The notes: generated by a model from the letters alone, not told the origin. A stretch of DNA of 64,000 nucleotides from JACKIP01 sp963710165 (GCA_963710165.1 CAVPYZ010000001.1:62001-126000), one strand, 5' to 3'; numbered from the stretch's first letter, positions 17,755 to 27,276 are shown. Numbers and translations are program-made.

Positions 17755-19039
17755 GTCTGTTTTCGCTTATCTTGGAAAGATGTGGTATAATCGTTTGCCA
17801 AACGTTTTGAAAAATATCGTTATATTGATCACAATAGTTTCGAGCGTTCTGTCGTGCTTTTCCAAGTTTTTCAGGATCACTTAAAAATGTATGTAATTTA
17901 TCTTGAAATATTGCTTCAGTTTTGAGAGGCGTACAGGCATTATGCGTGTACATATCGTCATATATTTCTTGTAGATTTTGAACGTTGGGACCATGAAGAA
18001 CGGCGCATCCCAATTGTGCCGCTTCGATAGGGTTATGCCCGCCGCCGCCATCATCGCTGAAGGAGCGCCCAATAACAGCGATGGGACATAGACGATAAAA
18101 TAACCCCAATTCCCCTAAAGTATCGGCCAAATAGATATCTATACGTTCATCAGGCAGAGCCTTGTTGTGTGAGCGTTGAAGGATATTTATATCTTTCAAC
18201 TGAATACTTTGATAAATTTCATTGCCTCTCCCCGGATGGCGGGGAATAATAATTGTTAGTAAATCCGGAAAAGTATTTTTGAGGTTTTGATGAAGACGTA
18301 CGGCCAGCTTTTCTTCAGAGCCATGTGTACTGGCATACACCCAACAAGGCCTTGTGCCGATATTATTCTTTAAAGTTTCTAAAGAGGATTTATCATAGGG
18401 AAGTTCACTTGCGCTGTATTTTATATTACCTACGGCTTTTACCTGTGATGCCCCCAGTGATGTAAAGAGGGCCGCATCTTTCTCTGTCTGACACAAAATA
18501 AAGGAAAAGGTTGAAAGAATTTTTTTTGATGTTTGTGAAAAACGTCGCCAATTTTTATAAGATGTTTCTGAAAGCCGCGCATTAATTAAAAATGCAGGAA
18601 TAGTTCTTTCCTGAATTGCCAAAAGTGTATTAGGCCATAGCTCAAACTCAAGCCATAATACCAGTTGCGGTTGCCAATGGGAGAGAAAGGTTTCTATCCA
18701 GTCCGGATGATCGAGCGGCGCAAACTGGTGAAAAGCGTTTCCCGAAAGCCTTTTCTCCAAAAGAGTTGCAGAGGTTAATGTGCCACTTGTAATTAATATG
18801 TGGTGGTCAGGATAATCTTTTGCGATTTGATCAATTATTATAAGAGCGGATTGCGCTTCACCGACACTGGCCGCATGAATCCATATCAGCGTGCCGTCTG
18901 GCCTTTGTTTTGTAATGATTGCTTTTTTCTCTATCCAACGGCTTGGATGCTCTTTTCCCTTTGCAAGACGTCTTTTCAAAAGGGCATTTAAAACAATATC
19001 CGACCGTTTTGTGATAGATTTATAGAGAGATAGAAACAT
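17744..19039 (-). CDS. waaA: 3-deoxy-D-manno-octulosonic acid transferase (Kdo transferase)
   Basis: A 431-residue GT-B glycosyltransferase that attaches Kdo to lipid IVA. The N-terminus is a membrane anchor region; WIHAASVGEAQSA (about 53-65) and ELWPNTL (about 137) are family markers with the catalytic Glu in the GEA loop. The C-terminal nucleotide-sugar domain has IGRSFSDDGGGGHNPIEAA. This is the first gene of the minus-strand run. A 75-bp intergenic region separates it from the divergent small gene at 19115 and should contain its promoter. Confidence 0.95.
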   Translation of the reverse strand: MFLSLYKSITKRSDIVLNALLKRRLAKGKEHPSRWIEKKAIITKQRPDGTLIWIHAASVGEAQSALIIIDQIAKDYPDHHILITSGTLTSATLLEKRLSGNAFHQFAPLDHPDWIETFLSHWQPQLVLWLEFELWPNTLLAIQERTIPAFLINARLSETSYKNWRRFSQTSKKILSTFSFILCQTEKDAALFTSLGASQVKAVGNIKYSASELPYDKSSLETLKNNIGTRPCWVYASTHGSEEKLAVRLHQNLKNTFPDLLTIIIPRHPGRGNEIYQSIQLKDINILQRSHNKALPDERIDIYLADTLGELGLFYRLCPIAVIGRSFSDDGGGGHNPIEAAQLGCAVLHGPNVQNLQEIYDDMYTHNACTPLKTEAIFQDKLHTFLSDPEKLGKARQNARNYCDQYNDIFQNVWQTIIPHLSKISENRHDV

Positions 19040-19114
19040 TTTCTACTTTATAACAGGGTTTTAAGATTTTTTCGCTAAAATAATAAAATACAAATGTAAG
19101 TTAGAGGAGATGGC

Positions 19115-19360
19115 GTGCGGCCATATAAAAATATGAAGAGAGAAGATAGAGACAAAGTCATTAAAGAGATGTTGGACACGGTAAGGACAATCAGGCAAAA
19201 CCTTGATCCCAAAGTATTGCAAAAAGCATCGGGTGCGCTTCAGACGCCAAAACAGGAAAATGGTGAGATTAAGATTGATCGTCAGAAGAATGTTGCGTTT
19301 GTGACAAGGTTTTTAAACAGCCCGGAAGGAGCACATTTGAAGGGCAAGATCATACCTTGA
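19115..19360 (+). CDS. small conserved-looking hypothetical protein
   Basis: An 81-residue charged, mostly helical protein with no signal peptide or membrane segment and no family I can name. Residues 1-45 are Lys/Arg/Asp/Glu-rich helix; the C-terminal part ends FVTRFLNSPEGAHLKGKIIP. The GTG at 19115 is preceded by AGGAG 5 nt upstream, which decides the start and argues that the gene is real. It is divergent from waaA and lies 31 bp before the SCO1 gene on the same strand. Confidence 0.68.
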   Translation: MRPYKNMKREDRDKVIKEMLDTVRTIRQNLDPKVLQKASGALQTPKQENGEIKIDRQKNVAFVTRFLNSPEGAHLKGKIIP

Positions 19361-19391
19361 ATTCTATCTTTCGGATGTTATATTTCATCAT

Positions 19392-20021
19392 ATGAAAGAA
19401 AAAAATCTCATTATTCTACTTTCCGCCGTACTTATATTATGCGGAGGTATCATGCTTTATCTGGTCTCTAATAATACGTCATCAGTCGCAACATCAGGGA
19501 AAATCGCCTCTCAAACAGTTAAAACAGCATCTTCTGTTGGTGGTCCATTTGAAATGGTAGATGAAAACGGTGATCTGGTTACGGAAGCTAAATTTGATGG
19601 ACAATATAAGCTGATGTTTTTCGGATTCACGCATTGTCCCGGTATTTGTCCGGCGGAATTGACAAAAATATCGACTGTATTGGATATTCTGGAAGAAAAT
19701 AATCAGGCGAAAGATATCGCGCCAATTTTTGTTTCTGTTGATCCTGCGCGCGACACGCCAGAGGTTATAAAAGAATATATTGCCGTTTATGACAGTCGTC
19801 TTATCGGGTTGACCGGATCGCAGGAACAGGTTGATGCGATGAAAGATAATTATAAAGTACATGGCAGCAAAATCGAGATGGACATGATGGGGCCGGATGA
19901 ATATATGATGGATCACTCAACCTTTACATATCTTATGTCACCTGAAAATGAACTTTTACTTGTGTTTGATGTGCAAGACAAACCTCAGGAGATAGCGAGT
20001 GAGATTAAATCTGTGTTGTGA
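19392..20021 (+). CDS. SCO1/SenC family copper chaperone
   Basis: A 209-residue membrane-anchored thioredoxin-fold protein. Residues 5-24 are an N-terminal anchor. The copper-binding CxxxC motif is in THCPGICPAE (Cys residues near 80 and 84), the third ligand His is in MDHSTFTYLM near the end, and FVSVDPARDTPE is the usual mid-domain marker. The family delivers copper to the CuA site of cytochrome c oxidase or handles periplasmic thiols. No oxidase gene lies nearby, so the partner is unseen. Confidence 0.94.
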   Translation: MKEKNLIILLSAVLILCGGIMLYLVSNNTSSVATSGKIASQTVKTASSVGGPFEMVDENGDLVTEAKFDGQYKLMFFGFTHCPGICPAELTKISTVLDILEENNQAKDIAPIFVSVDPARDTPEVIKEYIAVYDSRLIGLTGSQEQVDAMKDNYKVHGSKIEMDMMGPDEYMMDHSTFTYLMSPENELLLVFDVQDKPQEIASEIKSVL

Positions 20022-20114
20022 TTACTGCATTGCAATATAAGGGACTTTAGGGCTTTTTTAACAAATCAGGTATTATATATAGGAAAAATATTCTCAAAAT
20101 GTGGAGACGTTCCT

Positions 20115-21464
20115 ATGATTACCTCTAAAATAATTCTTGAAAGACCATCGAAAAACTTTTTTTCCAAATTCTTACTCTCATCTTTAGTAGCAACATCGAT
20201 TTATTCCATACCTGCGCAAACAGATGCAGCTGCTTTTTACATTCAAGAACAATCTGTGTCTGCTTTGGGGACAGCATCTGCCGGATCCGCCGTGTTAGCG
20301 GAAGATGCAAGCACAATCTTTTTTAATCCTGCCGGTATGACGGAGCTTTCCGGTCCACAAATTATGGTTGGTGCGCATATTCTTCGTCCCAGTGCGGATG
20401 CAACTGATTTAGGGTCTACAGTGACAAATGGCGGGGGAACTGTTTCAACCGGTAATAATGACGGTGGTGATCCGTTTGATATTGAAGCAATTCCGAATGC
20501 CTATTTTGCTTATCCTGTTTTGCCAAATAATAATTTATGGTTGGGAATTGGTATCAGCGCACCTTTTGGGCTGGCAAATGATTACGGTACAAATTGGCTG
20601 GGGCGTTACGACTCGATTGAGTCAGAGCTAAAAACAATCGATATCGCGCCAAGTATCGCTTATGCACCATATGACTGGCTTTCTATAGGTGGCGGTGTAA
20701 ATGTTCAATATGCGGATGCAAAACTGATTTCTGCGATACCGTCGCCCAGCGGCGCTGTTGGAACAGCCTCCCCCTCAACAGATGGTATTCAGGATTTATC
20801 GGGAGATGCTGTCACAGCCGGATTTAACGTTGGTATATTGCTGAAACCAATCGAAGGCACAAAGTTTGGTGCACATTACCGCAGCGCCATTTCGCATGAG
20901 TTGGAAGGGCGTGTCGTTGTCAATACACCGACAGATGTTCTGGGTGGTATCAGAAGTGAACAAGGCGGTAATGTTGGTTTGGATTTACCCGATGTCGCAA
21001 CAGTTTCCGCGTCGCATATGCTGACAGATAGACTGGAAGTTCTGGGGAGTGTCAGCTGGATTGGTTGGAGCAATTTTGACACTATTCCTGTGGAGTTGGA
21101 AAATGGTACGAGTTCAGTCAGAACGTTAAATTATGAGAATACAAATGCGTTTTCAGTTGGTGCCAGATACCAGTTAAATAACAAATGGTTATTAAGGGCG
21201 GGATATCAATTTGATGAAACACCAACCAATGACGAATTTCGCACAACATCTATCCCTGATGGTGACAGACAATGGTTTGCTGCTGGTGCGTCGTATGATT
21301 ATAACGACAAATGGACATTTGATGTTGCCGGTGTTTACGTAGATGTGTCCGAAGAAGAAGTCAATTTGACCGAAGCCGGAGCATTCGGTGGTTCTACCAC
21401 AACAAATGTGAAAACTGACGGTAATGTTGGTATTATCTCTCTTGCGGCAACATATAAATTTTAG
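20115..21464 (+). CDS. outer membrane protein, OmpP1/FadL family
   Basis: A 449-residue outer-membrane beta-barrel for uptake of long-chain fatty acids or other hydrophobic compounds. A somewhat long N-terminal signal (to about residue 40) precedes the family signature AFYIQEQSVSALGTASAGSA (the mature N-terminal plug), followed by DASTIFFNPAGMT. The barrel ends in the aromatic residue of LAATYKF, the usual insertion signal. GGAG lies 8 nt before the ATG. A strong terminator follows. Substrate cannot be told from sequence. Confidence 0.93.
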   Translation: MITSKIILERPSKNFFSKFLLSSLVATSIYSIPAQTDAAAFYIQEQSVSALGTASAGSAVLAEDASTIFFNPAGMTELSGPQIMVGAHILRPSADATDLGSTVTNGGGTVSTGNNDGGDPFDIEAIPNAYFAYPVLPNNNLWLGIGISAPFGLANDYGTNWLGRYDSIESELKTIDIAPSIAYAPYDWLSIGGGVNVQYADAKLISAIPSPSGAVGTASPSTDGIQDLSGDAVTAGFNVGILLKPIEGTKFGAHYRSAISHELEGRVVVNTPTDVLGGIRSEQGGNVGLDLPDVATVSASHMLTDRLEVLGSVSWIGWSNFDTIPVELENGTSSVRTLNYENTNAFSVGARYQLNNKWLLRAGYQFDETPTNDEFRTTSIPDGDRQWFAAGASYDYNDKWTFDVAGVYVDVSEEEVNLTEAGAFGGSTTTNVKTDGNVGIISLAATYKF

Positions 21465-21484
21465 AATTATATAGAGGATTTTTT

Positions 21485-21512
21485 AAAAGCCCCTATATGG
21501 GGGGGCTTTTTT
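21485..21512. terminator. Rho-independent terminator between the FadL-like gene and miaA
   Basis: AAAAGCCCC, an 8-nt loop, GGGGCTTTT, then TT. The A-run on one side and T-run on the other make it usable from both strands; it sits between the converging FadL-like gene and miaA, touching the miaA stop codon. Confidence 0.87.
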
Positions 21513-22383
21513 ATTCAAATCCAAATTGCTGTCGTGCCCATGTCATTTGTCGTTTTGCATATTGGCGTGTTTCGATTTTTGATTTTTCAATAGCTTCCTC
21601 AATCGGCACGTCCCCCTTTAAATAATTGCGCAGGGGTCGGAAACCGTGAGCTTTTACGATTAGATTTTCTTCCGACACTTCGTTACGATCAATACGGTTC
21701 GATAATTGCTGCACCTCTTCTATAACATTATTATCTAACATAGCGTCAAATCTGCTATGTATTCTCTTTATTAATTCATCTCTGGGACGTGTAATTAATT
21801 GTAGATCAAAAGATAAATTAGCTGGAGGCACGCTTTTATTATCTTTTTGCCATTGCTGCAAACTTTTTCCTGTATGCTGTAAAACTTCCCATGCCCTGAC
21901 GACGCGCCTTGAATTATTTCTATCTAATGTCATAGCGTCACTTTGATTGTGACAATCCAAATCTGCTAAAAGAGCAGATAGCCCTTTTATCTTTAAAATA
22001 TGTTCCGCCTCATCTCTGACACTCGCAGGAATATTGGGTATGTCAGATAATCCGTTCATAAGAATTTTTAAATAAAACCCTGTACCTCCAACCAGTATAG
22101 GGAGTTGATTGTTTTTGATAGCCACCTTAATTTCATTCAAAGCGGCGTCACGCCATTTGGTCACAATAATATCTTCTGATCCGTCAACATATCCGTATAA
22201 TTTATGTTCTGCTTGCGCTATTTCATCTTTATTGGGCTGGGCTGATAATATGGGTAAATCCTTATAACATTGCATGGCATCTGCATTGATAATAACTCCG
22301 TTATGTTGCGCAGCAATTTTTAAAGCGGCAGATGTTTTGCCGCTGGCTGTTGGGCCGTATAAAACCGTTACGCTATGTTTCAT
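21511..22383 (-). CDS. miaA: tRNA dimethylallyltransferase
   Basis: A 290-residue enzyme that adds an isopentenyl group to A37 of tRNAs reading UNN codons. The P-loop LYGPTASGKTSAA (9-21) is followed by NADAMQCYKDL, where most relatives have the ADSMQVY form, then LVGGTGFYLK with the active-site motif, and RDELIKRIHSRFDAML. The C-terminal RQYAKRQMTWAR is standard. Length is slightly short for the family (about 300-315) but no motif is missing. Stands alone, converging with the FadL-like gene. Confidence 0.96.
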   Translation of the reverse strand: MKHSVTVLYGPTASGKTSAALKIAAQHNGVIINADAMQCYKDLPILSAQPNKDEIAQAEHKLYGYVDGSEDIIVTKWRDAALNEIKVAIKNNQLPILVGGTGFYLKILMNGLSDIPNIPASVRDEAEHILKIKGLSALLADLDCHNQSDAMTLDRNNSRRVVRAWEVLQHTGKSLQQWQKDNKSVPPANLSFDLQLITRPRDELIKRIHSRFDAMLDNNVIEEVQQLSNRIDRNEVSEENLIVKAHGFRPLRNYLKGDVPIEEAIEKSKIETRQYAKRQMTWARQQFGFE

Positions 22384-22439
22384 TTAAAAATTCTATCATT
22401 TCAATCTGTCTCAATGAAGTCTTTATGCTATAAATCATA

Positions 22440-23330
22440 ATGGCATTTACAGATATAAATAAGGGCAAAATTATCGAACTATTCCCCAAAGGCGTGCGAC
22501 CTTATTTATATCTCATGCGTCTTGATCGTCCGATTGGTTGGTGGTTACTTCTCTTGCCTGCTTGGTGGTCAATTATGCTGGCAACGGAAGAGATAACATT
22601 TCGAACCGTGTTTTTATTAGGTATTTTTTGGTTGGGCGCTGTGATTATGCGCGGCGCAGGATGCGTTATTAATGATTTATGGGATCGCGATCTGGATAAA
22701 CAAGTGGAGCGCACAGCTAAACGTCCGATTGCTTCCGGTCAAATTAGTCTGGAAGATGCATGGATATTTTTGACTCTTCTGCTTTTATGCGGCTTGGCTA
22801 TATTATGTGCGTTGCCGTGGGCAACTATATTTTTGGGCTTCTTAAGCCTGCCTTTAATTATATTATATCCCTTCATGAAGCGTATAACATGGTGGCCACA
22901 AGCATTTCTGGGGATTACCTTCAATTTCGGCGCATTAATGGGGTGGAGCGCAGTAACTGGTACATTAGGGTGGGAGGCATTGGTATTATACATGGCCTGT
23001 ATCTTTTGGACGCTTGCATATGACACGATTTACGCGCATCAAGATACAGAAGATGATTTGCGAGTCGGTATCAAATCAACAGCTCTATTATTTGGAGGGA
23101 AAAGTTTCTTTTTTGTCGGCATATTTTATGCCGCGGCTGCATTTCTTTTCTTATGTGTGCTCTTTTTAACTCCGACCAGTTGGCTTGGTTTCATTCTTGT
23201 ACTCTGTGCATTTGCTTATGCGGGATACAAATTATCTGAATGGGATCCTGATTCACAAATATCGTCGCTTAAAATGTTTCAATGTAACCGGGATATCGGG
23301 CTTTTGATATTTTTAGCTCTAGCGATATAA
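22440..23330 (+). CDS. ubiA: 4-hydroxybenzoate polyprenyltransferase
   Basis: A 296-residue integral membrane prenyltransferase with eight or nine membrane segments that joins a polyprenyl chain to 4-hydroxybenzoate in ubiquinone synthesis. The two Asp-rich Mg-diphosphate motifs are visible: NDLWDRDLDKQVERT (near 78-92) and YDTIYAHQDTEDDLRVG (near 193-209). RPIGWWLLLLPAWW is the typical N-terminal segment. It diverges from miaA, 56 bp apart, and its stop is 1 bp from that of the convergent response regulator. Confidence 0.95.
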   Translation: MAFTDINKGKIIELFPKGVRPYLYLMRLDRPIGWWLLLLPAWWSIMLATEEITFRTVFLLGIFWLGAVIMRGAGCVINDLWDRDLDKQVERTAKRPIASGQISLEDAWIFLTLLLLCGLAILCALPWATIFLGFLSLPLIILYPFMKRITWWPQAFLGITFNFGALMGWSAVTGTLGWEALVLYMACIFWTLAYDTIYAHQDTEDDLRVGIKSTALLFGGKSFFFVGIFYAAAAFLFLCVLFLTPTSWLGFILVLCAFAYAGYKLSEWDPDSQISSLKMFQCNRDIGLLIFLALAI

Positions 23331-23331
23331 A

Positions 23332-23700
23332 CTAGCCTGCAGACATCACTTCCTGAATGGCATCCAGAATTTGATTGGGCATAAACGGTTTTGCCAATGC
23401 TTTGTCTGCGCGCAGATCGGCAAGATGTTTTGTTAAATCAGCGGTCAGATAATTTCCACCACCTGAAATTGCAATAACTTTCATTTTGGGATATTTATCT
23501 TTGGTTTCATTAATAAGATCAAAGCCAGTTTTATTCGGCATCATAATATCTGTAATCATAATATCAAATGTTTGTTGCGCGATAAGTTTCTCGGCTTCAA
23601 GCCCGTCATAGGCTTCTGTAACCGTGTGATCAGCATGGGTTAAAACTTCTGATATTGCTTCACGAACGTCCTCGTGATCTTCAACTAATAGAATATTCAT
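23332..23700 (-). CDS. single-domain response regulator (CheY-like)
   Basis: A 122-residue receiver domain with no output domain. It has the acidic pocket (LLVEDHED, residues 4-11), the phospho-acceptor Asp in MITDIMMP near 51, Thr/Ser replaced by the ISGGG segment, and the conserved Lys in AKPF near 100. I chose the ATG ending at 23700 because GGA lies 8 nt upstream and the receiver fold starts there; an 11-residue upstream extension looks spurious. No histidine kinase is adjacent, so it is an orphan that could act in phosphorelay or by protein-protein contact. Confidence 0.93.
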   Translation of the reverse strand: MNILLVEDHEDVREAISEVLTHADHTVTEAYDGLEAEKLIAQQTFDIMITDIMMPNKTGFDLINETKDKYPKMKVIAISGGGNYLTADLTKHLADLRADKALAKPFMPNQILDAIQEVMSAG

Positions 23701-23824
23701 AATTTTTATTCCACACTTTCCTAATGCAACCAATAGTAGGGTATAAGTATTAAAATATTTGTAAAGATATATTTATTTGAAGCGCTGACTATATCGATCT
23801 GCAAAATACTGCTAAAAAGAATTT

Positions 23825-24749
23825 ATGCAAAAGGAGTATTTAGAAAAATCTTACAAACCAGCGGTGATCGCAGGGCTATGCGCGCTTACTGTGTCTTTTT
23901 GTTTGATTATTTTAAAAGCGTTTGCATGGTTTTGGACGGGTTCAACATTAATATTAGCCTCTCTCTGCTGATTCAATTGGAGATTTTACCATTTCCTGTG
24001 TGAATTTTTTCGCGATACGCGAGGCAAAAAAGCCCGCTGATTCGCAACATCGATACGGTCATGGAAAAGTAGAAGGCTTGGCCTCTGTATTTCAGGGCGC
24101 TTTATTATCCGGCGCAGGATTATTCGTTTTATTAGAGGGCGCTAAAAAACTGGCACAACCCGTTCCGTCCGAAAACATTCATATCGCCATCGGCGTGATG
24201 GTTGTGTCTGTCATAGCCACATTGTTTTTGGTATGGATACAGACAAAAAGTCTCAAAAAAACCAGATCTCTAGCTGTGAAAGCGGATCAAGCGCACTATA
24301 AAGGCGACATTGCGGTTAATTTCAGTATTATCACCGTTTTGATCGCAAGTTATTATAATGCGCCTATCTGGCTGGACCCTCTTGCCGCGGTTCTGGTCGC
24401 GTTTTACTTAGGTTTGAGCGCATGGCAGATTTCACGCAAAGGCGTAGACATGCTCTTGGATCGTGAAGTTGGGGGTGATATACGCGAAGTTATACTCTCA
24501 ACAGTTCTATCGCATAAAGGTATTTACGGGATGCATGATCTGCGAACGCGCTATAACGGTACGAAATTGCACATAGCATTTGACGTAGAAATGCAGCCCG
24601 ATCTTCTTCTGTCTGAAGCGCATGACATTGTCAAAACGCTTGAAAGTAAGTTGCTTGATCATTATCCGCATTCCGAGATTATGATCCATAAAGACCCGAT
24701 AGGGGAGACCGAAGATAGCAGGCATCAAGTCAAAGGAGTGCATATATAA
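23825..24749 (+). pseudogene. cation diffusion facilitator (FieF-like) transporter, frameshifted
   Basis: A CDF-family metal/proton antiporter broken by one extra base. Frame one runs from the ATG at 23825 (AAGGAG immediately downstream, none upstream) to TGA at 23969, covering the first membrane helix up to LASL. Frame two picks up at once with ADSIGDFTISCVNFFA, matching the family's ASLxDSxxD helix exactly if one base of the TCTCTCT run (23960-23966) is removed. The rest is intact: HRYGHGK, HYKGD with the second metal site, and the cytoplasmic C-terminal domain (HDLRTRYNG, HIAFDVEM, SEIMIHKDP). The stop overlaps the glucokinase start (TAATG). Either a recent mutation, phase variation at the CT run, or a base-call error. 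Confidence 0.85.
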
Positions 24750-25708
24750 TGGGTCATACAGGGTCAAAAGAACCAATGTTGTTATGTGACTTTGGTGGTA
24801 CGCATGGACGTATGGGACTTTATAATGAGGGCAAGATAGAGCATTTAAAAAAATACCAGCTTGCCGAGTTTGATACGCATATTGATCTTCTGGATATTTA
24901 TAAAGAGCAGACGAATACATCTTTCTCAGATATTGCAATCGCAGCGGCGGGGGCACACATTCGAAGTGATTTTCCTTCAGGGTTTCGAAAAGATTCAAAA
25001 ATTGATCATGCTTATTTCAAGAAGAATAGTTACAACCTTATTATATGTATGAATGACTTTGAAGCATCAGCTTGGGGCACATTGGACAGACAAAAAAAAC
25101 ATACTATTTTAAGAAAAGGCCAGCCCGACCCAGATTCTTTGAATGAGCTGATTATTGGACCAGGAACGGGTTTGGGATGTGCATATATACAATTTTTTAA
25201 CAATAATCGACATATTTTATCAACGCATGGTGGCCACATGCGTCCGTGCGCTTTGACAGAAGAACATTATGAAATTTTGAAAGAATTACAGCATCTAAAA
25301 AAACAAGCCGTTATTTATGAAGATATTGTCTCAGGACGCGGTTTTGAACTTCTTTATCAGCTCTTCAGAAGTGACAAGCTTCAAAATACCCATGACATTC
25401 TTGATGCGCCGCATGATCCTGTGAATGCAAAAATATTAAAGCTATTCCATGAATTTCTAGGATTATACATACAAAATTCCGCTGTCAGTTGTAACGCCTA
25501 TCATCATGTTTACTTAACAGGTGGCCTTTTGGATATCATTTATCAATACGGTCTTTTCAAATTTGATCGTGTAGAAAATATGATTAATCAGCCATATGTG
25601 GACGTTGTGAAGCAATCTCTCGAAAATATGCCTGTGACTTATATAAATGATACGTATCTGGCAATCTATGGGTTAAAACAGTACTTGGAGCGCCAAAACA
25701 ATGTTTGA
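24749..25708 (+). CDS. glk: glucokinase (Glk family)
   Basis: A 319-residue sugar kinase that phosphorylates glucose with ATP. The phosphate-binding motif is LLCDFGGTHGRMGL (residues 10-23; the family usually has DIGGTNAR), the catalytic Asp is in MNDFEASAWG, the second phosphate motif is IIGPGTGLGCAYI, and STHGGH and EDIVSGRGFE are also family blocks. The start overlaps the transporter stop by 1 bp and its end overlaps the deacetylase by 8 bp, so the four genes from 23825 to 27276 look like one operon. The His in GGTHGR for Asn is a deviation that could shift substrate preference. Confidence 0.85.
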   Translation: MGHTGSKEPMLLCDFGGTHGRMGLYNEGKIEHLKKYQLAEFDTHIDLLDIYKEQTNTSFSDIAIAAAGAHIRSDFPSGFRKDSKIDHAYFKKNSYNLIICMNDFEASAWGTLDRQKKHTILRKGQPDPDSLNELIIGPGTGLGCAYIQFFNNNRHILSTHGGHMRPCALTEEHYEILKELQHLKKQAVIYEDIVSGRGFELLYQLFRSDKLQNTHDILDAPHDPVNAKILKLFHEFLGLYIQNSAVSCNAYHHVYLTGGLLDIIYQYGLFKFDRVENMINQPYVDVVKQSLENMPVTYINDTYLAIYGLKQYLERQNNV

Positions 25709-26462
25709 AGCTTACTTAACCATTGATGATTCTCCTTCGCCGCGGACGGGTATATTATTGGAATTTCTAAAAAGTAGAAATATTCAGGCTTTATTTTTTT
25801 GTCGTGGCGATTTCATGGAAAAGTATCCGAAACAAGTCGAGCAAATTGTGCGTCACGGACACGTTTTGGGTAATCATCTTTATTCACATCAACCGGCGAG
25901 CATATTGGGCGTTGAAAATGTCAAACAAGAAATCCTGAAGACGGAGCACCTTATCCAGCAGGCTTATGATACAGTTAATATCAAAAAACCGGGTTCTTTT
26001 TTAAGGTTTCCGTATCTGGATCGCGGTGATGGACAAAAGAATGAGCAAAAATTTAGTGAGTTAGTCAAGCTGGTTCAAAACGGATCATCTGCGCCGCTAG
26101 AAATATCTTCTGAAGTTGCGGAAATACAAGCCTTTCTAGAGGAGCACAAATACTATCAGCCTTTCAAAGATATCACCCATCCGCTCTATACGATTGAAGC
26201 TATTCGAAATGCACGAGACAGTCTTTTGACCTATACATCTTATGACTGGATGCTATCGCCGCGTCATAAAGGAAATCACGCTTATAAAACTGTGGAGGAC
26301 CTAAAGGAAAAAATTGACAAGGATGATCATCTGTTATTAAAAGAGAGCGTCAATATTGTCCTGTTCCATGATGATCGGGAAGGCATTATAGACGAGGTCT
26401 GTGATTTGATTGATCATATGATAAATAAGGGAATAAAATTTAGGGACTATTTCAATGAGTGA
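25701..26462 (+). CDS. polysaccharide deacetylase (NodB-type)
   Basis: A 253-residue carbohydrate esterase 4-like protein. Motif 1 is TIDDSPSP with the metal/catalytic Asp pair (9, 10); motif 2 is GNHLYSHQ with His59 and His63; motif 3 appears as LRFPYLDRG; the late motif is NIVLFHDD. All metal ligands are therefore present. No signal peptide, so it would act in the cytoplasm or on a soluble substrate. An insertion (about 115-165) of charged, helical residues separates motifs 3 and 4. GGAG precedes the ATG. It is coupled to glucokinase by an 8-bp overlap and to the DUF62-like gene by another 8 bp. Confidence 0.88.
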   Translation: MFEAYLTIDDSPSPRTGILLEFLKSRNIQALFFCRGDFMEKYPKQVEQIVRHGHVLGNHLYSHQPASILGVENVKQEILKTEHLIQQAYDTVNIKKPGSFLRFPYLDRGDGQKNEQKFSELVKLVQNGSSAPLEISSEVAEIQAFLEEHKYYQPFKDITHPLYTIEAIRNARDSLLTYTSYDWMLSPRHKGNHAYKTVEDLKEKIDKDDHLLLKESVNIVLFHDDREGIIDEVCDLIDHMINKGIKFRDYFNE

Positions 26463-27276
26463 TTCTTTAGGTAAACTGGTTTATGTCGTTGCGGATTACG
26501 GTGATCTACATGATTTGGCCTTTGCGGAAGTAACGCAAAAAATATACATGGAAACGGATGATCTAAAGCCGCGTATTCGCTGTTATTCTGTTCCGCCTTT
26601 TGATACGTATGCCACAGGGTTTGTGTTGGGGCAGTTGGCATTGAACAGTACGCTGGGCGAGCATCAGAAATTTTTTGTGAATACCGCGCCTCGTAAAGAT
26701 GATCTGACGCCGCGTATGAATAATGCCGGCGAAGGATTTGTATATATTCGCCTGCATAACGGGATCGAGCTTTGTGTGGTTAATAGCGGATATTCTATTT
26801 CTTTTATCAAAGACTCCGCGGCAGAAATTAAAATGATTAATTGTAATACTGATGGATCACAATTCCGTTCACGCGATATCTTTCCACGTGCCTTTGCAAA
26901 AGTGCTGAGAGGTGATTATAGCGAACTGGGAATGGATGTCGGGGATATGATACCCGACCTGCCTGACAAAATTATCTGCTACACTGATGGGTACGGCAAT
27001 ATGAAGGTGTCAATTGACCCTGCTACTCTAGTCGAGCATATGGGACAGGATATCGTTTTGGATATTAATGGGCGTAAACGCGTTGCCAAAGTCACACAAG
27101 GAATATTCGGCGTATCAGACGGCCAGTTATGTCTTGCGCCGGGTTCATCGGGCTGGACAAATCATGATGGTATGCAGGTTCGTTTTTCGGAAGTAGTTTT
27201 ACGCGGCGGCAGTGCAGCCAAGGAATTTGGTAAACCACCCGGCGGCATACAGATTGAATGGAGCCTATCCGTTTAA
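26455..27276 (+). CDS. SAM hydroxide adenosyltransferase-like protein (DUF62 family), tentative
   Basis: A 273-residue soluble protein. The N-terminus VYVVADYGDLHD resembles the family's TDFGxxD substrate motif, followed by a PPFDTYATGFVL helix like the family's PPxDxxxGAFVL. The C-terminal domain has LAPGSSGW and later RGGSAAKEFG, like the GSSG...GSAA end of S-adenosylmethionine hydroxide adenosyltransferases, which split SAM to adenosine and methionine. The central NTAPRKDD and VNSGYSISFIKD are less typical. The fit rests on these motifs alone. It is the last gene of the transporter-glk-deacetylase operon, with an 8-bp overlap. Confidence 0.62.
   Translation: MSDSLGKLVYVVADYGDLHDLAFAEVTQKIYMETDDLKPRIRCYSVPPFDTYATGFVLGQLALNSTLGEHQKFFVNTAPRKDDLTPRMNNAGEGFVYIRLHNGIELCVVNSGYSISFIKDSAAEIKMINCNTDGSQFRSRDIFPRAFAKVLRGDYSELGMDVGDMIPDLPDKIICYTDGYGNMKVSIDPATLVEHMGQDIVLDINGRKRVAKVTQGIFGVSDGQLCLAPGSSGWTNHDGMQVRFSEVVLRGGSAAKEFGKPPGGIQIEWSLSV

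Noticed and set aside
24507..24998. A 163-codon minus-strand open frame across the CDF-glucokinase junction
   Set aside because: Both overlapped genes are recognised on the plus strand; this frame shows no motif.
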